A DNA stretch of 64,000 nucleotides from Saccharomycopsis malanga (Eukaryota; Ascomycota; Saccharomycetes; Ascoideales; Saccharomycopsidaceae): contig CP025322.1 of the NCBI GenBank assembly GCA_004014935.1, positions 434,001 to 498,000 on the forward strand, given 5' to 3'. Below the pieces are notes generated by a model, which ran no database searches, was not told where the DNA came from, and worked only from the letters and a program-made list of their open reading frames with translations. The translations under genes were made by a program, and so were the position numbers. This document shows positions 29,899-39,869 of this stretch, piece by piece; within the stretch, counting starts at the first letter, position 1; every line of letters begins with the position of its first letter.

Positions 29899-32307
29899 AT
29901 GTCGCAACATATAAAATCAGAAAGCTATGGGAAGGATATTCCCAAGAATCCTCCTTCAAACAACCATGGCTCTACTGATTTTGTCAAAAAGCTTTTCCAG
30001 ATGCTTGAGCAGGACGTATATAAGAATATTGTGAGGTGGACCAAGTCCGGCGACAGTTTCGTGGTGTTGGACACCAATGAGTTCACCAAAGATATTCTTC
30101 CAAAACATTTCAAGCACAGCAATTTCGCCAGTTTTGTAAGACAGTTGAACAAATATGATTTTCATAAAGTGAAAATATCGAATAATGAAAAACTGTCAAA
30201 GGACTATGGTGACGGTGCTTGGGAGTTCAAGCATCCTGACTTCAAAATTAACAACAAGGAAGCTTTGGATAATATCAAGAGAAAAGGCCCTACTTCCAAA
30301 AAGGCTGTCGATGAACAGTCACAGGAACTTATATCAGGTCTCACAAACCAAATACAAAACATGCAAAGAGATTACAAGACGTTAAGTGATGAACTCAAGT
30401 CAATGAGATCAAAATACAATAATATATTAGAGACTTTGGTACAATTTAGACATATAAATCATAAGTATCATACATCATTAGCTACTTTGGCTACCTGTGT
30501 TGCAAACTCCGGTATTGAGTTGCCACCTTTGGATTTACCTGCTTTATCACCGTTTCAATCTCATAACCAATTGAATAGCCAGAGTCAAATCCTTAGCCAT
30601 GCTGCTGTTGAACAACACCAACGTTCAAGATCGCATTCACAGCCGTTGTCGCAAGTCAATCTGACTCTGCAACTTGTAGATCTGGTCCGTCAACTGCCAC
30701 AACAGCAAATTCAACAAGCCCAACAAATACATCAAGCGCAACAGATTCAGCAACAGCCGTCTCAACAACTGGTTCCACAAGCTCAACTGCAACCCCAAGT
30801 AGCGAGACAAAACTCCACGTCTCAACCGCCGCATGCTATTATTCATCAAGGTGGTCTAAATGATCCTAACAACTCAAATGCTCCCACAGGCAATCTTACA
30901 AATAACACAGCAGCAGTTCCTACAAGGTCAAATTCGCACTCGTTAGACTCATTAGATCCGTTAACTAACCCTGAAAAACAAATAGCCCCAGGAATCTATG
31001 GCGGAAGCCCTTCAAATCCAACGGGACCTGTTCCTGCTGTTTCTGGTAATGTGATGATGCCAGGTGCTGAAGTGCCACCACCTTTTACAGGAGATTTTCA
31101 TGTTTTACTAGTAGAGGACGATATGGTCTGTATTCAACTTTGCCGTAAGTTTTTGTTAAAATATGGCTGTACTGTTGAAATTGTTACTGATGGACTAGCT
31201 GCTGTGAACATTGTGACCAAGAGAAAATATGATTTGGTATTGATGGATATTGTGATGCCTAATTTGGATGGTGCAAGTGCAACTTCTATCATTAGAGATT
31301 TTGATAGTACGACCCCAATTATCGCCATGACTGGCAATATCAATGACGATGATTTGATGGAGTATTTGAAGCATGGAATGAGTGATATTTTGGCAAAGCC
31401 ATTCAGTCGGGAAGACCTTTACTTGATTTTGGAAAAGCATTTGAAATCAAGAATTCCGGTAGCTGAACAACTGCAACAACAGCCTCAACAACAGCCCCCA
31501 TCACTGGCACAAGCTTCAACCAGACAACCTTCCATTTCTGATTCTCAAGTCGCACCACAACAACAACAGCAGCAAGCTACACAGCAGACAATACTGCAAC
31601 AACCGTCACAGGTTCAGTCTCCTGTAACTAGTGTCAGTCAGCAAATGCCTGTACCTTTACAGCAGCAACAACAACAATTACAACAGCCACAGGGGCCTAT
31701 GACGGCTCAGGCGCTCACTACAGAGAACGTTAACCGGTTGCCTAATCAGCTAACACAGCAGCAATTGCAACCTTCACACCAGCAGCAACCATCTTCACAG
31801 TTTCATAAGCAGTTACTGCTGCTGCAACAACAGCAAGTGCCATCCCAAAATACACAGCCAACTCAAGCACAACAAGCTCCACAGCAACCTCCACAGCAGC
31901 AACGCCAGCATTCCCTCACACCCCAAACGCCGTTGGTAAATACACCTCTTCAACAAGGACGTGATGGGAATGGTCAAGACCAGCTTCAACATCAACAGCA
32001 AGTTGGAATGCGTATAAATGGTGTTCCTGGACCAGGGTTAGTACCAGGAACAGGACAGCTCACTGGGCCTGTGGGGCCTCATCCAAACATGATGGCAATG
32101 GCTGATAATAAAAATGTTCCATTGCATTTGAGTAACGGTGGCGACCCAAATGGATTGTCTCAGTTAATGCCAGGTCAAATGCCAGGTCAGATGCCCGGTC
32201 AGATGCCAGGCCAAATTTCTGGTCAAATGACAGGCCAGATGCCTACATTATCATCCATTAATGAAATGATTGAAACTCCAGTCATGAAAAAGAGAAGATT
32301 AGCTTAA
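29899..32307 (+). CDS. SKN7: Skn7, HSF-type transcription factor with response-regulator domain
   Basis: Skn7 is a nuclear response regulator receiving phosphate from Sln1-Ypd1 and driving oxidative-stress and cell-wall genes. The 802-residue product has an HSF-type DNA-binding domain (about 25-125: FVKKLFQMLEQD, then FVRQLNKYDFHKV), a coiled coil (about 140-185), a Gln-rich region, and a receiver domain (about 400-515). The receiver has acidic pocket E406-D407-D408, phosphoacceptor D450 in LVLMDIVMP, and the conserved lysine in LAKPFS. A long Gln-rich activation-type tail and an Met-Pro-Gly-Gln repeat end the protein. It is longer than S. cerevisiae Skn7 (about 622) because of the Gln-rich parts. 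Confidence 0.97.
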   Translation: MSQHIKSESYGKDIPKNPPSNNHGSTDFVKKLFQMLEQDVYKNIVRWTKSGDSFVVLDTNEFTKDILPKHFKHSNFASFVRQLNKYDFHKVKISNNEKLSKDYGDGAWEFKHPDFKINNKEALDNIKRKGPTSKKAVDEQSQELISGLTNQIQNMQRDYKTLSDELKSMRSKYNNILETLVQFRHINHKYHTSLATLATCVANSGIELPPLDLPALSPFQSHNQLNSQSQILSHAAVEQHQRSRSHSQPLSQVNLTLQLVDLVRQLPQQQIQQAQQIHQAQQIQQQPSQQLVPQAQLQPQVARQNSTSQPPHAIIHQGGLNDPNNSNAPTGNLTNNTAAVPTRSNSHSLDSLDPLTNPEKQIAPGIYGGSPSNPTGPVPAVSGNVMMPGAEVPPPFTGDFHVLLVEDDMVCIQLCRKFLLKYGCTVEIVTDGLAAVNIVTKRKYDLVLMDIVMPNLDGASATSIIRDFDSTTPIIAMTGNINDDDLMEYLKHGMSDILAKPFSREDLYLILEKHLKSRIPVAEQLQQQPQQQPPSLAQASTRQPSISDSQVAPQQQQQQATQQTILQQPSQVQSPVTSVSQQMPVPLQQQQQQLQQPQGPMTAQALTTENVNRLPNQLTQQQLQPSHQQQPSSQFHKQLLLLQQQQVPSQNTQPTQAQQAPQQPPQQQRQHSLTPQTPLVNTPLQQGRDGNGQDQLQHQQQVGMRINGVPGPGLVPGTGQLTGPVGPHPNMMAMADNKNVPLHLSNGGDPNGLSQLMPGQMPGQMPGQMPGQISGQMTGQMPTLSSINEMIETPVMKKRRLA
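32161..32250 (+). repeat. In-gene tandem repeat (MPGQ units) in SKN7
   Basis: A 12-bp unit of the type CCAGGTCAAATG recurs about six times, encoding MPGQ variants (MPGQ, ISGQ, MTGQ) near the Skn7 C-terminus. In-frame length change between strains is likely for such a repeat. Confidence 0.85.
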
Positions 32308-32872
32308 CGTTTGAAAATAGGAAATCAGCTCAAGGTTGGGGGGAATTATACTGTTATTCACTTTCTACTCTTTATTCTTGTCTTCGCTTTCTGCAATATT
32401 GCCTTGTTTTATCTATATATATTATTTCTGTGTTTTTATTCTTCTGTACTTTTTTATTTTTTTTCTTTTTAATATTTGCTTGCTAAACATTTTGACGCTT
32501 TAATTCATTTTTTTCACTCTTTTTGTTCTTTTTCAGTTTGGTTTTGTTTTATGGCTATTTTTACGACCCACTTCCATTCTTTCCTTCAAGCACCAGTGTG
32601 TATATATCACAGAATTTTTACATCTGACATACTAGATTTTTATTTTATTCTATTGGGGTTTTCTTAGTAACAAGCAGCGGTTTCTTTGAGAAATGTTGTA
32701 GTTATTCATGTGACTTAGATCTATACTTATAAAATGGTTCTTTATAAGTATCCTTTTTAGGATGATATTTTGCTCAAATAGAAGTAACTACAAAAAAAAC
32801 GCCCATAATAAAACATATTAATCAGAATTTAATAAACCTATGCTATTGAAGAATCACTGTCACACATGGTAC
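32308..32872. other. Convergent intergenic SKN7-PST2
   Basis: T-rich sequence after the SKN7 stop (32380-32540) and AT-rich DNA toward 32872 suit two converging terminators. No gene or repeat seen. Confidence 0.5.
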
Positions 32873-33454
32873 TCACACAGTTTGGGATCTTGAAGCAGCA
32901 TTCGAAATGGAATTGTAGAACGATTTTCCCTGATAATAAGCTGTCTTTAACTCCACCTCATTGGGGCTTCTGGAACCATTGTTATTGAAAGTTCCGGCTC
33001 CCCAAGGGGAGCCACCATGTGGGTTTTCAAAGTTGGTGAGTTCTTTTACGACAGGCTTATATCCCAAAGGAATGAAGAGCATACCATGGTGTGTCAATGT
33101 AGAAAGTGTAGTTGTCACCACACCCTCCTGGCCGGCATTAGATGAATTGGTGGAGACAAAAATCCCACATGCCTTATGGTACAAGTTTCCGCCTGCCCAG
33201 AGAGCACCAGTACCATCAAATAACATTCTCCAAGGCGATGGGAAGTTTCCAAACCGCGAGGAAACACCGAAGAGAAAGGCATCATAGTTACTCAAAGTCT
33301 CGTTGGTCGCGACAGGATAGTTGCCATGCGAGTTAGTAAGCTGAAAGAGGTCACAGGTTCCTCCTAAGTCTCTCACGCCTTTGGCCTCTTGCTCAGCCAA
33401 CTGGATGATGTCGTCGTAATAAGCGTTGAATATTATCGCGACTTTAGGGGACAT
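32873..33454 (-). CDS. PST2: Flavodoxin-like NAD(P)H:quinone oxidoreductase (Pst2/Ycp4/Rfs1 family)
   Basis: A 193-residue member of the WrbA flavodoxin-fold family, which reduces quinones by two electrons with FMN and protects membranes from oxidative damage, often at eisosomes. Seen features are the N-terminal strand VAIIFNAYYDDI, the FMN-binding GVSSRFGNFPSPWRMLFDGT (about 64-83), and STNSSNAGQEGVVTTTLSTL with the family segment MLFIPLGYK. Compared with most relatives the phosphate loop (YSTYGH-type) reads FNAYYDD, a departure at the FMN-phosphate site worth checking. The ATG at 33454 fits. Which of the PST2/YCP4/RFS1 paralogues it matches best is not resolved. Confidence 0.88.
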   Translation of the reverse strand: MSPKVAIIFNAYYDDIIQLAEQEAKGVRDLGGTCDLFQLTNSHGNYPVATNETLSNYDAFLFGVSSRFGNFPSPWRMLFDGTGALWAGGNLYHKACGIFVSTNSSNAGQEGVVTTTLSTLTHHGMLFIPLGYKPVVKELTNFENPHGGSPWGAGTFNNNGSRSPNEVELKTAYYQGKSFYNSISNAASRSQTV

Positions 33455-33633
33455 TATTGGTACGTTACGGTTAATAATGATATGAATAGGTGATTACATG
33501 AAAGTTGAATGTTTCAAACATTTTCAACAGCGAAATCCAAACCAAAATAGAGAATGACTACAAAGGATGTGCAATAGGTGCTAATCAGGTTTAGACTAGA
33601 TAGTTTGGCCAAAACCTTCTGCGTTGTGATGAA

Positions 33634-33660
33634 TGCGGTTTGGCTAAGCGGGTCTAACAA
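33634..33660 (+). other. tRNA-Leu-like 5' half (relic)
   Basis: TGGCTAAGCGGG at 33641-33652 is a perfect pol III A box (TRGCNNAGYNGG). Its flanks GTT-[A box]-TCTAA resemble the start of yeast tRNA-Leu. No acceptor partner or B box follows within 120 nt, so this is not a working tRNA gene. It may be a relic, a tRNA-derived repeat head, or chance. Confidence 0.35.
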
Positions 33661-34127
33661 TAGCTGGAAAATCCACTAAAAATGCCACATGGTCTATCGT
33701 AGCATATCTTTTTGTTTTTACATACATATTGGCTTGTCAACTGAACTGATAAAAGAAATATTGTCAATTTGCTTGTTGTAGGCGTTATCTAAACCCAATT
33801 TTAATGGTATTTTTCTTATGGTAGTCTACTATAGGCCGCATCACCGTGCTTAAGTGCGAAAGACAATTGCAGTAGACTGTAAACTGTTGTACACCGTTGA
33901 GGATCAGCAACCAGGGACAACTGTTTCTTGGCTAATCAGCCTTGATGGTTTGAGGTTGGAGTAGTGTATCAGGCATGTATGGTTATGGTTGAAATTTTTT
34001 GGTATTTGCTGATACCATAAAGTACATACAGTAAGTACAAAAGTATGGCGGTAGTATAATTTTATGAAGTATTAACAATTGTAACTCGCCACTGAGTAGT
34101 CTGATAGTACTTTCATAAACAAGAAAC

Positions 34128-34280
34128 ATAATAATAATATCATATATTTCAAGCCCAGTACATATCAGTTTCGTATATACGCGCTATGTCTAAGGGGGCT
34201 TGGTAAAACCCAGTGGGGAAAACCCAATCAAGTCCTGGTCATTGTTAGCTGCCCACCGTCTTTTTCCTGAACACCCGATA
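34128..34280 (-). repeat. SINE-like dispersed repeat, copy D
   Basis: Read on the minus strand it runs from ATCGGGTGTTCAG through CCCCACTGGGTTTTACCAAG and GATATGTACTGGGCTTGAAA to an (ATT)n tail (34128-34140). It matches the 3' two-thirds of copy B with about 80-85% identity by eye and is truncated at its 5' side. It belongs to the ATATACGAAAC subtype with copies C and E. Confidence 0.85.
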
Positions 34281-34509
34281 ATTTCAACAAAGAAATATAT
34301 GAAAATCTCGAAAAATAGGTAAGCAAAACTTCCATTGAAAGTATTAATCAAGTTTTGTCTAATGTAAGCTGTAAAAGTTGTATTTCAGGATAACATATTT
34401 TTCAGATAGCTAGCTGGCTTTGAAAAATGGTTAGTAATTACACTTAGGCTTATAAATCTTGTAAAATCAAAGCATAATCTGCATGTATATGATTAAAAAT
34501 TAGCCTATA

Positions 34510-34565
34510 GCACGTATATACGAAACTGATATGTACTTGGCTCGAAATATGAGATAATAATTATT
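34510..34565 (+). repeat. SINE-like dispersed repeat, copy E (3' end only)
   Basis: CACGTATATACGAAACTGAT then ATGTACTTGGCTCGAAATAT and a degenerate ATT-type tail match the last 55 bp of the family. It faces copy D from the other side, 230 bp away. Confidence 0.8.
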
Positions 34566-34862
34566 TTAGCCTAATGTTTTGCTCAGCATTGACAAAATTC
34601 AAAACTTGTCATGAGGTGATCAATCAGATTCAGGAATTTTTTTTGAAATGTATAATTGTTAAAATGTATTCATTCATCAGAAATGTTGAATGTGGTACAC
34701 CATTAACCATCTTGAAAAATGTTTTTACACCTGTACAAAGTAGCTTATTAAATAACAGTAAGGTTTGTCTAATGTATGTTTTTATTTACACGAAAATAGT
34801 CTGTCATAAATATTGTATAAAATAGAAGTTGGTCATCAAATGTCAAATGGTACATACCAAAA

Positions 34863-35627
34863 CTAAACTTTTTCTGAAGATCTAAATTTGTGCTCCTCTA
34901 GACTAAGTCCTTCAGAAAGTAACTTACCATACTTTTTTTCTAAAGCCTCGATCTGTTTCTGCAACTTTTGGTGTTCGCGGTCTTTTTCAGATTGCTCCTC
35001 TACAGGCGGCTCGCCATTTGGTAATTTCAAAATCAGTGGTTTGAGATCTTTAGGTAATGTATAATCATCCAATTTGAGGTTGTGTTCGTTGAGTTTCTTG
35101 CGCATATATTCAATTTCGTCCTGTAGGGCTCTAATATCGTCCTCTATGGCCTCAGTGCGCTGAGTTTGCTTCTTACGGGTCTTATATGTTTCATATATTA
35201 TGATGGATCCACCGACGGCAAATACAAACGACTCAGCAAGAAAAGTCGCACCATCTTCAATGGCTTTACGGTCATTCAACGGCCGTACTTTCACATTCTT
35301 CTGACCAAGGAGCGACATCCGGAGCCTGATATCTATAGTGTGTAGTCGCTGGGCAATATAGATACATCCTTTACGGAACCGCGGATGTTGGATCGCCTGT
35401 GCTTTGACAGTTAACTTAATCTGTTAGTATGTGTTTAAAGATTTTTACATGCTGTGAAGGTATGCTATTCCAAACAATAAATATTCAAATAGGAAATTAC
35501 CAGTTTCGAAAATCAAACTTCTATCAAGAAAGTGTAATTCAATATCATGATAGCCCATACATACCGAAATGGGTTTCGCTATCTGTCTGATAGCAACAGC
35601 AAGCAATTTGCCACCGATTCCACTCAT
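34863..35627 (-). CDS. OPA3: OPA3-family mitochondrial protein, spliced
   Basis: OPA3 proteins are short mitochondrial membrane proteins of uncertain molecular role; the human gene is mutated in optic atrophy. Two exons, 35565-35627 and 34863-35414, give 204 residues. Exon 1 encodes MSGIGGKLLAVAIRQIAKPI plus S, matching human KLLYLGIRQVSKP. Exon 2 continues LTVKAQAIQHPRFRKGCIYI and the family core KVRPLNDRKAIEDGATFLAES then FAVGGSIIIYE (human [32 protein letters not shown]). The hydrophobic stretch at about 93-110 is the likely membrane segment, followed by a coiled coil (about 110-185). The shorter single-exon frame starting at 35318 would lose the conserved N-terminus. Confidence 0.92.
35415..35564 (-). 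other. Spliceosomal intron of OPA3
   Basis: This 150-nt intron starts GTATGT and has branch TACTAAC with the 3' splice site TTAAG 9 nt beyond the branch A. A nearer AG (ACAG, 3 nt from the branch A) is in frame too, but its use would add two residues not expected from the human alignment. Confidence 0.88.
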
Positions 35628-36605
35628 CAGAAATTGTAGGGAATATAGTTTTGGGACAACTTATCAAGTGAAAGCGGGCCTTCGAAAGCCTTTGTTTATG
35701 GTTGTTTGGATTATGACCAGTGTTTAAGATCCGATTGATGATGTCGCACTATGATTATTTTGATTTTTGGTTCTGAAATTTTCGGCCCCGTGTCTTACTC
35801 AATACTTGATATTACTATGAATAACACAATAGGGTGGAGGGGAGTGTGTAAAATTGAATCTTATAATAATAGAAATGAAAAAAGGGAATTGGTCTGTTTT
35901 GCTGAAAAGTCGTACGTACTCGTTGAAAATAGCAATAGTATTTCTCAACATTGAAAATTGCGGGCGTAAGATATGCATGGCAATGCAAGTGCTACAGGTT
36001 TTCTTCAATACATGTATGGTATATACAAGTTCCATTCAACTTCCTCACGCTTTTAGAATGTTTCTTTTACACAGTTTGACTCCTCCTTTGAGGAGTTATA
36101 ATACCAAGCTGTTAGAAACTTCTTAAATCAACTGAATTTGATGAAAAGTTAAACATAGTACCAGGCTAGCTAATTTGGAGAAGTATCATTTTTTTATTGA
36201 TATTTGATATACTTTACTGGAAAAGAGTAGCGAATGAAAGTAGAAGAAAATTTTTCGTTCCAGAAAGCTAGTTTTGATTATGAGCGATTAGTCGGGAAAT
36301 GGCAGAGCATCTTGATTTTTGGTTGATTTTTGTCTCAGCCTGTTTTGTACAGAAAGTGTTTTATCATTCACAATCCTGAAAACGTGATAGAAAACCTCTT
36401 ATGAAAATGAATATTAGTTGTTTATCTGCACATTTGAAAATATATCAAGCTTTTGTTTGCCAACGAAGTTTTTAGTGAGTATCCTTCAAAAATTGTTTAC
36501 ATCCTATAAAAGCTTTTTACAAATAATAACATGATACCCATATATATTTGTCAAAATGAACAACTATAAAACAAATATAAATGTGCCTTCAAGTACAACT
36601 AGGCG
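35628..36605. other. Intergenic, OPA3 promoter and YPI1 3' end
   Basis: Nearly 1 kb of AT-rich DNA. Overlapping frames on both strands at 35751-36126 lack conserved features. A short inverted repeat, GACTCCTCCTTTGAGGAGTT near 36079-36098, could form a small hairpin. Nothing else seen. Confidence 0.5.
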
Positions 36606-37169
36606 TCACAGCTGCTCCGCTGGACCGTACTTAGGCTGAATCTCGTAGGCATTTGGTGCAGGCAACTTATCCTTAGAACTACCTTTGGTATTTAATTTTG
36701 CCCTTCTTCTTGCTTTCCGTGACAGACCGTGACCATGGCCATGGCCATGGTCATCGCAATTATGGCCATGTTGTTGGTTATGGTCACTTCCATTCGATCT
36801 TTTTGGTTTGTCGTCATTGGAGTCAGAATCAGAATCCGAGGATGATGACGAGGACGATGAAGATGATGATTCCGAGCCAGAATCTGAATCTGAAAGTTCT
36901 TGAAGAGATGGATCCTGTGGAGTAAATATACAGCATATTTTGCTTTTCTTTTTGTTCATAAACTCATTGTCTACAGTATCTTCAGTCCATGCAACATGTC
37001 GACGAGTTCTGTCGCCACTGTTGTTATTATCATGATCATCCTGCTGCTCATCATCGCTTGAGCGCGCCTGAAGTTGAAGCCGTACCTGGCCAAGCCCGTT
37101 ATTGGTATCCCCGGAAGTTATAACAACAGTCCGCGTTGCATTGGTGGCGCCGTCAGAGGGGTTTGGCAT
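36606..37169 (-). CDS. YPI1: Ypi1, protein phosphatase 1 inhibitor/regulator (PPP1R11 family)
   Basis: Ypi1 binds Glc7, the catalytic PP1 subunit, with Sds22 and directs it to the nucleus. The 187-residue protein carries the family core [20 protein letters not shown] (about 56-75), whose HVAW supplies the PP1 RVxF-type contact, followed by SKICCIFTP. It then has an acidic serine tract (about 93-118) and a His/Gly repeat (HGHGHGHG) before a basic C-terminus. It is somewhat longer than S. cerevisiae Ypi1 (about 155). The His-Gly run could bind metal, as in human inhibitor-3, but that is inference. No membrane segment; probably disordered except when bound. Confidence 0.93.
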   Translation of the reverse strand: MPNPSDGATNATRTVVITSGDTNNGLGQVRLQLQARSSDDEQQDDHDNNNSGDRTRRHVAWTEDTVDNEFMNKKKSKICCIFTPQDPSLQELSDSDSGSESSSSSSSSSSSDSDSDSNDDKPKRSNGSDHNQQHGHNCDDHGHGHGHGLSRKARRRAKLNTKGSSKDKLPAPNAYEIQPKYGPAEQL

Positions 37170-39067
37170 AATGTAAGCTATATTGCGGACAAGCTCGAGA
37201 TTGACAAATGAAAGTTTTCTTTGAATGTATTCAATATATAATGCAAATAAGCGTGATATACCTCATCCATGGAAAGCTGCTAGTAGTGGCATGTGAAGTG
37301 ATTAGATGATACCTTCAAAAAGTGATGCTCATCGTGGTTATTACTGATCTCTTCTTTTCAGTTGATTATCAGGGGATTAATAAGCATGGCGTGATGATAT
37401 TAATAAGCTGTATTATACACGCTTAGTAAGCCGCTATCTAATATATACCTCATATAGGTCAAAAAAACTAGCTATTAATTAAAGATGTGTCTACCTTATT
37501 CGTATAGGGGCATCGTAGTAGTAGTAGTGCCGTTGACGATCATGCAGTGTCTGAGAGTCTTGATCAGGAAACCTGTTTGTGAGAGAAATTGGTCGAAGAA
37601 TTTATCAATTAACAAATGCAGTCGTTAGAGATAATTTGTAGATGTTGATCTCATGTGTAAGGATACAAAGACATTAGTTATCATGCCTATTGGCTGTCTC
37701 AGATAGAATATATGTAGTTCAAAAGTTGCGTTGAGTTTAGGAAATACGGAAGTTGCAAGACAGATACAATTGTGTACTAGCAGTAGAGCACATTTACAGC
37801 TTCTGAGGGACAAAATTAATTGCCAATGCTGTTAGACGGGTCTCATTTTTGACGTATTATGTCACTTTCTAGTGAGTTGCGTACTGCTATCTGAAAGCGT
37901 TTAGTTCTCTAGTAGAAATGCGTGTCACCATCAAGACAGTGCTGTTAGGGTATGAGAAGAACGAGGCTAACACGGCGAGGGATCGTCAACCGCTGAATAG
38001 GGTAAAACCAGAAAGCACACACCAAGAAGATCTTTATTGTTACGAAGTAAACATGTTAAAGGAGTTTGTAAATGACACCTGGCTCACATTATATCGACTA
38101 GCGTTACTATTAACAATTTACTATAGTTATTATGAGTTTGCTGTTACCTTTCATATTTCTTGTTCTACTTCAGGTTATTGAGATTTTAGGTTTAATTCCC
38201 GCAACATTCAACGTAAATGGTTCTGAATGCTATTATTGAACCTATGATGGTGCTTATGAAAAAAACACGCGATAATGCATCTCTAGTTAGTTTCCAAGTT
38301 TCCTGTATTGATAAGCCCAAAGACTTTGTAAGTTTCTATAAAATAAAACGGTTAATAGTACTTTATAACCACTATCAATCCCCCAAGACAGAACTAAAAA
38401 GGTAAAAGAGTATAATAGCTCAGCATTCTGCAAGCCAACGCAGAACCAAAATACTGAGCTATCAGTAGTGCGAAGCGGTGGTGGTTTGAACATGTTTTAT
38501 GTCCGCTCTAGTCTATAATGCTACATTATTTTACGAATAGTTACTAATATTTTCTCAATATGGTTGTATGGTTTTTGATACGAAAAATGTGCCGAGTGAA
38601 ATAGTAAGCACCTGATGAAGCTTCCACTACACACGACTATTGGCTGTTTACTCAAACATATTGACAATAGAGAAAGGCTTTATAAAGATCCACGACAGGA
38701 CCTCAAAAGATCGCCACTTAGGGGTAAAACGGGACACCAGAACGGTCTTTAAAAACAATACTTCTAGGGGTTTAGTTTCTTGATGGAGATCATTTCTATA
38801 TATTGTTTAGTCTAGGTGTATCATTACTCTCAATGGTTTTGTCGAGGTCCGGGGGTACACGCCTAAAACTTGTACGGAAGGGGTTGATATATCACGTGCA
38901 TATATACCGAAATGGCCCCGTATTATCACAACGCGTGTTTGTTAGTATACAAACAAGATAATTGTAATGAGGAGATGTGATAGGTACTCATCAGTGGTCA
39001 CACTAGTATTCAATGTATCATTTTTGAAAAGAACAAACATTTATAAGGAGAATGAATGTTGTGATAA
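37170..39067. other. 1.9 kb intergenic region
   Basis: It contains the YPI1 promoter, a (GTA)n run near 37517-37533, a frame at 37918-38181 (87 codons, proper ATG, no family likeness), and an inverted repeat ATAGCTCAG...CTGAGCTAT (38415-38423 with 38454-38462). The stress-type promoter at 38720-38906 serves the small gene at 39068. Confidence 0.5.
38720..38906 (+). promoter_or_regulatory. Stress-type promoter cluster
   Basis: Three AGGGG stress elements (38720-38724, 38766-38770, 38879-38883), an ATCACGTG E-box (38891-38898) and a TATATA box (38901-38906) line up on the plus strand, ending 160 bp before an ATG at 39068. In yeast AGGGG is read by Msn2/Msn4-type factors and CACGTG by Cbf1 or Pho4. 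Confidence 0.55.
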
Positions 39068-39265
39068 ATGCATTGGGAGGAAACATCACCCTCGAGAAAC
39101 GCTAAGTTAGACAATACGGCGATCAGAAAGACAACAGCACTGGTTCCACAATGGTCTCCGGCTAGCGGTTACCCAAAAAGGCAGCCACTGGCACCGTTAG
39201 TATCTTCCGTAGTATGCTGGCTAGTGCTAGTCTGGATGCTACTGTTTACAGCCAATCCGACGTAA
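39068..39265 (+). CDS. Possible 65-residue tail-anchored protein
   Basis: A short frame with a proper ATG, base composition GC-richer than its surroundings, and a well-formed stress-type promoter just upstream. The polar N-terminal 40 residues (MHWEETSPSRNAKLD) lead to a single hydrophobic helix at the C-terminus (PLVSSVVCWLVLVWMLLFTA), the plan of a tail-anchored ER or mitochondrial outer-membrane protein. I do not recognise the family. It could be a chance frame; the promoter layout and helix position are the arguments for it. Confidence 0.45.
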   Translation: MHWEETSPSRNAKLDNTAIRKTTALVPQWSPASGYPKRQPLAPLVSSVVCWLVLVWMLLFTANPT

Positions 39266-39869
39266 CTGTGAGCGATCCACATTGGAAAGCTGGAGCATAT
39301 ATAGATATGCTGTTTTGCAACCCAATCATGATTGTAATCATCAATTTATTTTCTTGATAATCTCCTCATATCCCTGTTCTTAAAATAAACAAAATTACTT
39401 TTCCTTACACAGCCCTTCAAAAAAACCCACGTATACCAGCACATCCCTTCTAGTTGTGTATCCCAGTTTGGCAAACCTCCCGAAAAGAGTAACGCATAAA
39501 AAAACGGCCAAACCTTCCTCCAGAAAGCTTATTTTTGCGCCCTTTAAATTATTCATTTTATTGTCAATTTTCAAAAGACAAAAGCCTCAGAAGCATTGTT
39601 TTCTCAGGCTTTACGCGACTGCTCAAAGTTACAGGCATTTGTCGCTACTCAGCTACTACAACACACAGTTTGTCCCAAGCAGGATTTGGCATTGAAAGTA
39701 TTTAAACTTTGTAGGCCGGTAAACCTTACTATTAGCGTGGCTTCATTCCTTTAGGCAAACTAAAGGAGTATTAAGCTTTTTGTTAGTTTGTACAGGCTGC
39801 ACAACAGTTCATTAGTTTTCCCCGTTTGCATGGCAGGCTTGGGCTACAATATTCATATAATTACGCGAC
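39266..39869. other. Intergenic, promoter of the first GPX-like gene
   Basis: About 600 bp. The frame at 39456-39695 has no early ATG and no recognised likeness. A perfect inverted pair in TTTAGGCAAACTAAAG near 39751-39766 is too short to interpret. Confidence 0.45.

Larger units (their letters stand above)
33455..34862. other. 1.4 kb intergenic region with repeat copies
   Basis: It holds the PST2 promoter, a tRNA-Leu-like 5' half (33634-33660), and two opposite-facing copies of the dispersed repeat (34128-34280 and 34510-34565). A frame at 34574-34825 has no family likeness. Confidence 0.6.

Noticed and set aside
35751-36126. Overlapping frames on both strands between OPA3 and YPI1
   Set aside because: Mutually overlapping, TTG- or late-ATG-started, with no conserved features.
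37918-38181. 87-codon plus-strand frame with ATG
   Set aside because: It has a proper start and a weakly hydrophobic C-terminus, but no promoter signals or family likeness comparable to the frame at 39068.
38891-38960. Point centromere starting at ATCACGTG
   Set aside because: The CDEI-like octamer is present, but no long AT-rich CDEII and no CDEIII-type CCGAA element follow. The context is a promoter.
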